DNA of 11,461 nucleotides from Lachnospiraceae bacterium. GTDB lineage: Bacteria; Bacillota; Clostridia; Lachnospirales; Lachnospiraceae. The stretch spans positions 1 to 11,461 of the forward strand of contig JAJBTR010000127.1 of NCBI GenBank assembly GCA_020860745.1, written 5' to 3'. Position 1 is the first letter of the stretch, and every line of letters starts with the position of its first letter. Below, piece by piece: positions 1 to 6,369 of the stretch. Made by a program: the position numbers and the translations under genes. The notes beneath the pieces were generated by a model that was not told the origin of the DNA, made no database searches, and saw nothing but the letters and a program-made list of their open reading frames with translations.

Positions 1-90
1 TTTGAGCTTAGTGATAAAGCGTGCAAAGCTGTCAACGTGCTTGCACGATTGACGAGCGGCGAAATGGATCGTGATGTAATCACGATATAA
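1..90 (+). CDS. 3' end of an unidentified gene (partial)
   Basis: Frame 1 is open from the first base to a TAA stop at 88-90, giving the last 29 residues of a protein that begins outside the window and ends in DRDVITI. The tail (ACKAVNVLARLTSGEMDRDV) has an Ala/Leu-rich helix, then a Gly-Glu turn and a short hydrophobic strand. That pattern loosely recalls the end of periplasmic-binding-protein-like or LacI-type ligand-binding domains, but 29 residues cannot identify a family and this is only a guess. The stop lies 26 bases before the next gene, on the same strand, so read-through into the protease gene is possible. A perfect dyad overlaps the last codons. Confidence 0.55.
   Translation, partial: FELSDKACKAVNVLARLTSGEMDRDVITI
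68..86. repeat. Perfect 8-bp inverted repeat at a gene end
   Basis: ATCGTGAT, spacer GTA, ATCACGAT. The arms are perfect complements and overlap the last codons of the partial gene just before its stop. No T-run follows (ATAAAAATCG comes next), so it is not a standard intrinsic terminator. TATAAA at 86-91 directly abuts it, so it could be an operator over a weak -10 element for the protease gene, or an mRNA 3'-end hairpin. The function is inferred, not shown. Confidence 0.5.
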
Positions 91-103
91 AAATCGTAAA
101 GAT

Positions 104-109
104 GGAGGG
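104..109 (+). promoter_or_regulatory. Shine-Dalgarno GGAGGG that sets a TTG start
   Basis: GGAGGG lies 7 bases before TTG at 117-119. The first in-frame ATG, at 102, overlaps this motif and has no purine-rich site upstream, so it is unlikely to initiate translation. This favours TTG at 117 as the start of the M16C peptidase. Confidence 0.7.
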
Positions 110-116
110 CAGTATT

Positions 117-3038
117 TTGAAACTGGACATGGAAAAAGTAAGCGCATATGAACTCTGCCAGCACAAGTCCCTGACCGATATCCACTCGGAGGGATATTAT
201 CTGGTGCACAAAAAGACGGGGGCGAAAGTAGTAGCAGTCACAAACAACGACCCGAATAAGGTGTTTTATATCGGCTTCCGGACGCCGCCGCGGGACAGCA
301 CAGGCGTGCCTCATATTATCGAGCATTCCGTGCTCTGCGGCAGTGAGAAGTTTCCACTGAAAGACCCGTTTATCGAGTTGGCGAAAGGTTCGCTGAATAC
401 ATTTTTAAATGCCATGACTTATCCGGACAAGACGGTATATCCGATTGCCAGCTGCAATGACAGGGATTTCCAGAATCTCATGGATGTCTACATGGATGCG
501 GTGCTTCATCCGAATATTTATAAGGAACAGAATATTTTCCGGCAGGAGGGCTGGCATTATGAAATGACCTCCCCGGAGGATGACCTGACGCTCAACGGCG
601 TGGTATACAATGAGATGAAAGGTGCGTACTCCAGCGGCGATTCTGTGGTGGAGCGGGGCATTATGAATGCCCTGTATCCGGATACCCCTTACAGCAATGA
701 GTCGGGCGGCGACCCGGATGTGATTCCGGATCTGACATATGAGCAGTTTCTGGATTTTCATGCGACGTACTACCATCCGTCCAATTCCTACATCTATCTC
801 TACGGTGATATGGATGCGGCGGAAAAGCTGGCCTGGCTGGATGCGGAGTATCTTTCCCACTATGAAAAGCTGGAACTGGATTCCTCCATCCCGGTGCAGC
901 CAGCCTTTGATGCTCCCGTGAAAAAGGAACTGAGCTATTCGATTTCCAGCGGGGAGAGCGAGAAAAATAATACGTATCTGAGTTATAACTGGTCTGTGGG
1001 AACCGCGCTGGATCCGCTGCAGTATGTGGCGTTTGACATCCTGTCCTATGCGTTGCTGACAAGCCAGGGGGCTCCGGTCAAGCAGGCGCTGATTGATGCG
1101 GGCATCGGCGAGGATATCTACGGCGGGTACGACAGCGGCATTCTGCAGCCTACGTTTTCCGTGATCGCAAAAAATGCGAACGCAGAGCAGGAGGAGGAGT
1201 TTGAAAGAATTATCCGGAATGTTCTGGCCGCGCAGGTGAGGGACGGTATTAATAAAACGACGCTGCTGGCGGCAATCAACGGGGCGGAGTTTAAGTTCCG
1301 CGAGGCCGATTTCGGGCGGATCCCGAAGGGACTGATGTTCGGCCTGCAGATGATGGACAGCTGGCTTTATGATGGGGAGCAGCCGTTCCTTCATATGGAA
1401 GAGCTGCGCATGTATGAGGAACTGCGGCAAAAACTGAACACAGGGTATTTTGAGGAACTGGTGCAGACTTATCTGCTGGACAATCCTCATGCGGTGAAGC
1501 TCTGCGCGGTTCCCCGGAAGGGTCTGAATGCGCAGAAGGATCAGGCATTACAGGAAAAATTAAATCAGTATCGGGATTCTCTCGGCGCAGAGGAGATCGG
1601 CAGGCTGATTGAAGATACCAGAAAACTGGAAGAGTATCACGAGACGCCTTCCACGAAGGAAGAACTGGACACAATTCCGCTTCTTTCCCGGGATGATATG
1701 AAAAAAGTTTCCGATCCGTACAGCAATGTGGAGGAGACGGCGGGGCAGATTCCGTTCCTCTGGCATGACTATGACACGAACGGAATCATCTATCTGGATT
1801 ATCTCTTTGATGTCCGCCATATTCCGGAGAAACTCGTGCCTTATCTGTCTGTTTTAAAGATGTATCTGGGACGGCTGGATACGAAGGACTATCCGTTTGT
1901 GGACCTGACAAATGAGATCAACTTCTACACCGGCGGAATCTCGGCGGATGTTATGGTTGTTGCTGTCACGGAGGGCGAGCGGGAATATGAGGCAAAATTT
2001 GAGATCCGCATCCGCACACTGGAGGCGAATCTGACAAAAGCCATGGAGCTGGCGAAAAGCATCATGACGGATACTCTGTTTGAGGATGAGAAGCGGATGT
2101 ACGAGCTGCTTGCCATGACAAAGTCCCGCCTCCAGTCGGATCTGCGGGAGGGAGGTTCCGTGGCGGCAATGCGCAGGGCGATGTCCTGTTTTACGCGAAG
2201 AGAAAAATATAACGATCTTCTCGCCGGTATCGGACAGTACCGGCTGCTGGAGGAGCTTGTCTCTTCTTATGATGCGGAAAAAGATGACCTGAAAGCGGCG
2301 ATGCGCAGTCTCGTGGAGCAGATTATGCAGCCGTCTAATCTGACGGTGAGCTGCACCTGTGAGCGGTCCGGTTTTGACCTGGTGAAAGCCAATGCGGCGC
2401 TGATTGCGGACGGTCTCCGTGCAGATACGGAAAAAACCGAACAGACGCTGACTCTGCCTGATCGTGCTAATGAGGGATTTATGGACGCCTCCCAGATTCA
2501 GTATGTGGCGCTGGCGGGCAATTTTAACAAGTCCGGCATCCCTTACCGGGGCGCGCTGCGGGTTTATAAATGTATTATGAATTATGAATACCTGTGGCAG
2601 AATATCCGCGTCCGGGGCGGCGCCTACGGCTGCGGGACGAGCTCCTGGAGAACCGGCGATGTGGCGTTCTATTCCTACCGTGATCCGAATCTGTCAAAAA
2701 CGCTGGAGGTTTACCGCGGTGTGGCGGATTATCTGCGCAGCTTTGATGTGGATGAGAGGGATATGACCCGCTATGTCATCGGTGCTTTCAGTGAGATGGA
2801 TGCGCCGCTGACGCCGTCGTCTATGGGAAGAAGATCGCTGACGGCGTATCTGTCAGGTACTGCGTATGAGATGCTGCAGCAGGAGCGCGATGAAGTGCTT
2901 ACCGCTGATCAGAAGGCAATCCGCGGACTGGCTCCGCTGATGGATGCAGTGCTGGAGGATGCGTATATCTGCGTGATCGGCAATGAAGAGAAGCTGCGGG
3001 AAGAGGCAGGGATTTTTGATTCGTTAGAGGCATTGTAG
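117..3038 (+). CDS. M16C zinc metallopeptidase (presequence protease/PreP-like)
   Basis: This gene encodes a large single-chain M16 clamshell protease of about 973 residues, the usual length for the PreP/M16C group, which degrades unstructured oligopeptides inside a closed chamber. With the TTG start, the inverted zinc motif HIIEH is at residues 66-70 (zinc ligands H66 and H70, catalytic E69). The third ligand is E166 in a NEMKG motif. The second half carries VRGGAYG with R833 and Y837, the Arg/Tyr pair that completes the active site in PreP-type enzymes. The middle portion corresponds to the M16C-associated linker region. There is no signal peptide or membrane segment, so it should be cytoplasmic. 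Start: TTG at 117 fits the GGAGGG at 104-109; ATG at 102 (978 residues) or 129 would fit worse. It lies 121 bases upstream of era, on the same strand, with no convincing terminator between. The family is certain; the in vivo substrate is unknown. Confidence 0.95.
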   Translation: MKLDMEKVSAYELCQHKSLTDIHSEGYYLVHKKTGAKVVAVTNNDPNKVFYIGFRTPPRDSTGVPHIIEHSVLCGSEKFPLKDPFIELAKGSLNTFLNAMTYPDKTVYPIASCNDRDFQNLMDVYMDAVLHPNIYKEQNIFRQEGWHYEMTSPEDDLTLNGVVYNEMKGAYSSGDSVVERGIMNALYPDTPYSNESGGDPDVIPDLTYEQFLDFHATYYHPSNSYIYLYGDMDAAEKLAWLDAEYLSHYEKLELDSSIPVQPAFDAPVKKELSYSISSGESEKNNTYLSYNWSVGTALDPLQYVAFDILSYALLTSQGAPVKQALIDAGIGEDIYGGYDSGILQPTFSVIAKNANAEQEEEFERIIRNVLAAQVRDGINKTTLLAAINGAEFKFREADFGRIPKGLMFGLQMMDSWLYDGEQPFLHMEELRMYEELRQKLNTGYFEELVQTYLLDNPHAVKLCAVPRKGLNAQKDQALQEKLNQYRDSLGAEEIGRLIEDTRKLEEYHETPSTKEELDTIPLLSRDDMKKVSDPYSNVEETAGQIPFLWHDYDTNGIIYLDYLFDVRHIPEKLVPYLSVLKMYLGRLDTKDYPFVDLTNEINFYTGGISADVMVVAVTEGEREYEAKFEIRIRTLEANLTKAMELAKSIMTDTLFEDEKRMYELLAMTKSRLQSDLREGGSVAAMRRAMSCFTRREKYNDLLAGIGQYRLLEELVSSYDAEKDDLKAAMRSLVEQIMQPSNLTVSCTCERSGFDLVKANAALIADGLRADTEKTEQTLTLPDRANEGFMDASQIQYVALAGNFNKSGIPYRGALRVYKCIMNYEYLWQNIRVRGGAYGCGTSSWRTGDVAFYSYRDPNLSKTLEVYRGVADYLRSFDVDERDMTRYVIGAFSEMDAPLTPSSMGRRSLTAYLSGTAYEMLQQERDEVLTADQKAIRGLAPLMDAVLEDAYICVIGNEEKLREEAGIFDSLEAL

Positions 3039-3087
3039 ACGGCTGCGGGGGATGCTTTCAGCATATTTATGGGAAATCGGAGCAATG

Positions 3088-3140
3088 TTCTGACAAACTA
3101 AGCGCTGCCTTAGAGGTTTGCGGCAAGAAACCTGTCAGAA
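3088..3140 (+). ncRNA. Candidate structured leader (three-way junction) before era
   Basis: The outer stem TTCTGACA (3088-3095) pairs with TGTCAGAA (3133-3140), 8 perfect base pairs. Inside are two hairpins: CTAAG/CTTAG (3098-3102 with 3109-3113, 6-base loop) and GGTTT/AAACC (3115-3119 with 3128-3132, loop of 8). Together this makes a compact three-way junction with almost no unpaired bases. No T-run follows; GGAGG of era begins 11 bases later. AAAC at 3095-3098 could alternatively pair with GTTT at 3116-3119, extending the first hairpin and excluding the second. This could be a leader structure, a processing site or an unlisted cis-element. It was found by eye and no folding energy was computed. 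Confidence 0.4.
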
Positions 3141-3159
3141 AGAAATAATCGGAGGTTTT

Positions 3160-4068
3160 ATGAATGAGCAATTAAAATCCGGCTTTGTCACACTGATCGG
3201 CAGGCCAAATGTAGGAAAATCCACTTTGATGAACCGGATGATCGGGCAGAAAATTGCCATCACCTCGAAGCGGCCGCAGACGACGCGCAACCGCATTCAG
3301 ACGGTGTACACGGACAATGAGCGGGGACAGATTGTCTTCCTCGACACGCCCGGTATCCACAAGGCGAAAAACAAGCTGGGCGAGTACATGGTTACGGTGG
3401 CGGAGAATACGCTGAAGGACGTGGATGTGATACTCTGGCTGGTGGAGTCTACCACGTTTATCGGCGCGGGGGAGCGGCATATCGCGGAGCAGCTGGCCCG
3501 TGTGCAGGTGCCGGTGATTCTGATCATCAACAAGACGGACACCGTGAAGCATGAGGAAGTTCTGAAGTTTATTGACGCGTATCGCAGGATTTACGATTTT
3601 GCGGAGATCATACCGGCTTCCGCCCTGAAAGGGGAAAATACGGATGTGATTCTGGATATGATTTTTAAATATCTGCCTTACGGTCCCATGTTTTACGATG
3701 AGGACACCGTCACGGATCAGCCGGAGCGGCAGATTGTGGCGGAGATTATACGCGAGAAGGCGCTTCGTTCCCTGGATGAGGAGATTCCCCACGGTATCGC
3801 GGTGACCATCGAGACGATGAAGCGGCGCCCGAAAGGAAATATGACAGACATTGAGGCGACGATTATCTGCGAAAAAGATTCTCACAAGGGAATTATCATC
3901 GGAAAAGGCGGCGCGATGCTGAAAAAAATCGGCAGCGCTGCCCGCAGGGACATTGAGGAGATGCTGGAGGGAAAGGTCAATCTGCACCTCTGGGTGAAGG
4001 TGCGGAAGGGATGGCGCGACAGCGATGTCCAGATGAAAAATTTTGGATATGATCCCAAAAACGTATAG
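3160..4068 (+). CDS. era: GTPase Era, ribosome assembly factor
   Basis: Era is an essential-type GTPase that binds the 3' end of 16S rRNA and helps mature the 30S subunit. The 302-residue product has the normal length and all landmarks: G1 GRPNVGKS (14-21), G2 around T41-T42 (TTRNRIQ), G3 DTPG (62-65), G4 NKTD (124-127) and G5 SALKG (154-158). A C-terminal KH RNA-binding domain follows, with the GKGG loop at 248-251. The ending LHLWVKVRKGWRDSD, then a short tail, is typical of Era. Start: ATG at 3160 sits 4 bases after GGAGG (3151-3155). An upstream TTG at 3118 in the same frame would fall inside the leader stem-loops and lacks a ribosome binding site. yqzL and recO follow, the usual Firmicutes order. 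Confidence 0.98.
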   Translation: MNEQLKSGFVTLIGRPNVGKSTLMNRMIGQKIAITSKRPQTTRNRIQTVYTDNERGQIVFLDTPGIHKAKNKLGEYMVTVAENTLKDVDVILWLVESTTFIGAGERHIAEQLARVQVPVILIINKTDTVKHEEVLKFIDAYRRIYDFAEIIPASALKGENTDVILDMIFKYLPYGPMFYDEDTVTDQPERQIVAEIIREKALRSLDEEIPHGIAVTIETMKRRPKGNMTDIEATIICEKDSHKGIIIGKGGAMLKKIGSAARRDIEEMLEGKVNLHLWVKVRKGWRDSDVQMKNFGYDPKNV

Positions 4069-4144
4069 CTGATTTTTTACTGCGCATCCTACTTATAGTA
4101 AAACGGTTCTGCACAGCAGCAAAAAATATAGACACAGGAAGCTG

Positions 4145-4159
4145 CTTATGTGACATAAG
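4145..4159. repeat. Perfect 15-bp palindrome CTTATGTGACATAAG
   Basis: This odd-length palindrome (7-bp arms around one G) lies in the 159-base gap after era, 68 bases before the yqzL-like start. A second, looser pairing (AGCAGC 4115-4120 with GCTGCT 4141-4146) overlaps its left edge. No T-run follows, which argues against a terminator. An operator for a dimeric regulator is possible. I cannot match it to a named regulator. Confidence 0.4.
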
Positions 4160-4227
4160 GGCTGCCGGGACGATCGGTATTCTGATATGTGGAATGGTTT
4201 TTACCTGGGTGAAAAGGGGGATGTGCG

Positions 4228-4419
4228 ATGAAAGAGCAAGAGTGGCTCTGTTTTGAGAAAAGCGGAAGGGTCTCGGATTATCTGACCTACTGCCAGAGCA
4301 GTGCCGGAAGATTCTGTGAGTACGGAACAAAAGATTCGGAAAGATGTGAGAGACGGGATGCGGCAGACTTGTACCCTGACAGGGATGATTTTAAAGTCCG
4401 CTCCTGCGGGCGAGTATGA
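4228..4419 (+). CDS. yqzL: YqzL-like small protein overlapping recO
   Basis: A 63-residue open frame starts at ATG 4228, 7 bases after a strong AAGGGGG (4214-4220). Residues 6-21 (W6, F9, S12-G13, V15, D17-Y18-L19, Y21) match the pattern I recall for the YqzL family, a small protein of unknown function encoded between era and recO in Bacillus and other Firmicutes. Position and motif together support the call. The family is usually nearer 45-50 residues. Here the reading frame runs past the motif as a Cys/Arg/Asp-rich tail that overlaps the first 62 bases of recO in another frame. The tail may have no conserved function. The overlap suggests coordinated translation with recO. The function remains unknown. 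Confidence 0.65.
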   Translation: MKEQEWLCFEKSGRVSDYLTYCQSSAGRFCEYGTKDSERCERRDAADLYPDRDDFKVRSCGRV

Positions 4420-5206
4420 TAAGAGAATTACGATACTTACCAGAGAACGGGGGAAAGTTACCGCTTTTGCAAGGGGCGCCAGGAGGGCGAAAAGTTCCCT
4501 GCAGGCGGCGACGGACCTGTTTTGTTTCGGGAAATTTGAAGCATATGAGGGACGGGACGCCTACACGGTAGTGAGAGCGGAAATCCGCAATTATTTCCGC
4601 GAGTTACATACAGACCTGGAAAAAGTAAGTTACGGCTGTTATTTCCTGGAAGTGGCGGATCATTTTACCCGGCCGGACAATAATGCGTCAGATCAGTTGA
4701 AACTCCTCTATCAGACAGTACGGGCGCTCAGTGTCAAAAGTCTGGATCCCCGGCTGGTGCGGCGCATTTATGAACTGAAAACACTTGTCTTTTATGGGGT
4801 TGGCCCCCAGGTCTTTTCCTGTGTCTCCTGTGGAAAAAGGGAAGACCTTTGCGTGTTTTCCCAGAGACGGCACGGGATGCTCTGCGGCGCGTGCTGCGGG
4901 AAGGAGGCAGAACGGGCAAAAACGGACTGTGGCAGGACGGCAGAATGGGCGAAAACGAACGATGGCAGGACGGCAGAACGGGCGAAAACGGCCGGAAGCT
5001 GGGCAGCAGGCCGGAGAAAAGAAAACGGCCGGAAGCTGGGCGCGGCATCTCTCTACACATTGCAGTACATTGTCTCTTCTCCTGTGGAAAAACTGTACAC
5101 GTTCATGGTGACGGATGAGGTGTTGGCGGAGGTCAGCGCTGTTGTGGAGCAATATATGGCGCCGTATGTAGACCGGGAGTTTTACTCATTATCTCTTTTG
5201 GAGTAA
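4358..5206 (+). CDS. recO: DNA repair protein RecO with an expanded repeat linker
   Basis: RecO anneals complementary strands and, with RecR, loads RecA on SSB-coated DNA. The N-terminal OB-fold signature is clear: TGMILKSAPAGEYDKRITILT then RGKVTAFARGARR (residues 8-43). The helical part carries a zinc finger with C155/C158 and C176/C179. The ending LYTLQYIVSSPVEKLYTF to REFYSLSLL is typical of the family. At 282 residues it is about 30-40 longer than most homologues. The excess is residues 184 to about 231, a basic repeat array just after the zinc finger: AERAKTDCGRT, AEWAKTNDGRT, AERAKTAGSWA. Start: ATG 4358 gives the family N-terminus but has only a weak ribosome binding site. It lies inside the yqzL-like frame, so translation may depend on that gene. 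GTG 4301 is the in-frame alternative. A terminator follows. Confidence 0.94.
   Translation: MRQTCTLTGMILKSAPAGEYDKRITILTRERGKVTAFARGARRAKSSLQAATDLFCFGKFEAYEGRDAYTVVRAEIRNYFRELHTDLEKVSYGCYFLEVADHFTRPDNNASDQLKLLYQTVRALSVKSLDPRLVRRIYELKTLVFYGVGPQVFSCVSCGKREDLCVFSQRRHGMLCGACCGKEAERAKTDCGRTAEWAKTNDGRTAERAKTAGSWAAGRRKENGRKLGAASLYTLQYIVSSPVEKLYTFMVTDEVLAEVSAVVEQYMAPYVDREFYSLSLLE
4906..5041 (+). repeat. 33-bp minisatellite plus 21-bp repeat inside recO
   Basis: Unit 1 (4906-4938) and unit 2 (4939-4971) are 33 bp each, differ at a few positions, and are followed by a partial third copy (4972 to about 4991). The period is a multiple of three, so the unit is translated as an 11-residue repeat. A second repeat overlaps it: the same 21 bases occur at 4984-5004 and 5021-5041, offset by 37 bases. 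That offset is not a multiple of three, so the two copies are read in different frames (KTAGSWA and ENGRKLG). The whole tract contains no stop in any forward frame. Confidence 0.85.
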
Positions 5207-5290
5207 CGTTTGGACTCAGGTCAGACTGATGTCCGCAGCCTGGGTATTGCCTGCGCTATCGTATATCTGATGTTAAAATTTTTTTAAAGG

Positions 5291-5314
5291 AAAGGACTTG
5301 TCAAAGTCCTTTTT
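5291..5314 (+). terminator. Intrinsic terminator after recO
   Basis: AAAGGACTT (5291-5299), loop GTCA, AAGTCCTTT (5304-5312) form a perfect 9-bp stem. T's run on to 5314, five in a row counting those in the stem, and A-rich sequence precedes it. It lies 84 bases after the recO stop. The U-tract is short, so termination may be partial. Confidence 0.7.
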
Positions 5315-5317
5315 GGT

Positions 5318-5387
5318 GTGTACACTGATAAAGACGTGACTTTTCGGTGTGCAGAAATGATTTCTGACGTTAATTGGAGAAATTCTC
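5318..5387. repeat. Cluster of three short palindromes before the lipoprotein gene
   Basis: Between the terminator and the lipoprotein gene lie GTGTACAC (5318-5325), CAGAAATGATTTCTG (5352-5366, perfect about a central G) and GAGAAATTCTC (5377-5387, perfect about a central A). The last two are centred 23 bases apart. They could be regulator sites for the downstream promoter. I see no convincing -35/-10 pair in this 258-base gap, so the promoter cannot be placed. Confidence 0.35.
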
Positions 5388-5464
5388 ATTCTGGTTTCTG
5401 GGGAACGGGTACTTGCTGAAGTGAATTATGCAGGGAAATACCTGTCCGTGTCAGGGAGGTAACT

Positions 5465-6301
5465 ATGAAAATAAAGACAGCAGTTTTGCCGCTTCTGGCG
5501 GTTTCCTTATGTATGCTGACATCCTGCGGCAGCACCGCAGTGACGGAAAACACGATAGAATTGAAAAAGGGCGGAAAGGTCGTCGAATATATCGTGGAGG
5601 ATTTTGAGGCATCTTATTATGATGCGGATGAGATGAAGTCCTTCATTGATGCGCAAGTGGAAGCTTATCTGGAGGAGAGCGACGGAAGTATCAGGGTATC
5701 CAAAGATAAAGTGGAGGATGGGGTTGCCTATGTGACGATCACCTACGACAGTGCGGATACGTATGCGGATTTCACCGGTACGATATTCTTTGCCGGAGAT
5801 GTATTGCAGGCACAGGTGGCCGGATACGACTTTGATACGGATTTCATCTCCTCGGATGATGCGGCAGTGCAGGATGAGGAGTCTTCAGCGGATACGGAGG
5901 AAGAGACCGGCAACGCAGATGAGGACAATTTGTCGGATGAAACGGAGGAGGGAGAGGATCCCTCTGATGCCAGCGGCGATTTGGAGGATGAAGAAACAGA
6001 GGAGAATACTTCTTCTGATGAAGAGGAAACAGTGAAGGATGAGTCTTCGGCCGATGCAGAGGAGCAGGAAGAAACTTCTTCTGAGATAGAGGGGACGATT
6101 ACCGTCGCTTCGTCTGTTATTTCCGCCAGCGTGGTGCTTGAGGATGATGACCTGAAGGTTCTGATTATCGATACGGATGTCACTGTCATCGTTCCGGGGA
6201 CGATTCAGTATGTTTCGGCCGAGGGCGTCACGATTACCGGCAGCAATACGGTATCTGTACAGATTTCGGGCGGCGCGCCGGCGTATATTATATATGAATG
6301 A
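5465..6301 (+). CDS. Secreted lipoprotein with acidic linker, function unknown
   Basis: The 278-residue product begins with a lipoprotein signal: K2/K4, hydrophobic core residues 6-17, then the lipobox LTSC with the lipidated Cys at 21. It should be anchored to the outer face of the cytoplasmic membrane. Three parts are visible. Residues 22-128 are a small alpha/beta-looking domain. Residues 129-209 are a low-complexity stretch of Asp, Glu and Ser with almost no basic residues, likely extended. Residues 210-278 are strand-rich ([46 protein letters not shown]) and resemble a small beta domain. I recognise no named family. Start: ATG 5465 is 5 bases after GGGAGG (5454-5459). It stands alone after the recO terminator and ends 68 bases before glyS with no terminator between, so the two may share a transcript. 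Confidence 0.85.
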   Translation: MKIKTAVLPLLAVSLCMLTSCGSTAVTENTIELKKGGKVVEYIVEDFEASYYDADEMKSFIDAQVEAYLEESDGSIRVSKDKVEDGVAYVTITYDSADTYADFTGTIFFAGDVLQAQVAGYDFDTDFISSDDAAVQDEESSADTEEETGNADEDNLSDETEEGEDPSDASGDLEDEETEENTSSDEEETVKDESSADAEEQEETSSEIEGTITVASSVISASVVLEDDDLKVLIIDTDVTVIVPGTIQYVSAEGVTITGSNTVSVQISGGAPAYIIYE

Positions 6302-6369
6302 TACCAGGGTCAATATGTTATAAAGGCATTGCCCCAATATCATCGAATAAGAGAGAAAGGAATTCAGTT

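Noticed and set aside
71..83. CRP/FNR-like box (GTGA-N5-TCAC) within the first dyad
   Set aside because: The spacer is 5 instead of 6 and the flanks do not fit, so no regulator is assigned.
405..1490. Long minus-strand open frame inside the protease gene
   Set aside because: It is antisense to a certain M16C gene, has no recognisable domain, and has His/Arg/Ile-rich composition typical of a shadow frame.
3052..3064. ATGCT-TTC-AGCAT hairpin after the protease gene
   Set aside because: Only 5 bp with a 3-base loop and no T-run; too weak to call a terminator.
4211..4220. Possible hairpin TTTTTACC/GGTGAAAA masking the yqzL ribosome binding site
   Set aside because: The loop would be too tight and the G-run itself remains unpaired; no support for a switch.
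4785..5118. Alternative long open frames on both strands across the recO repeat tract
   Set aside because: They arise from the stop-poor GC-rich repeat. The recO frame has the zinc finger before the tract and family motifs after it.
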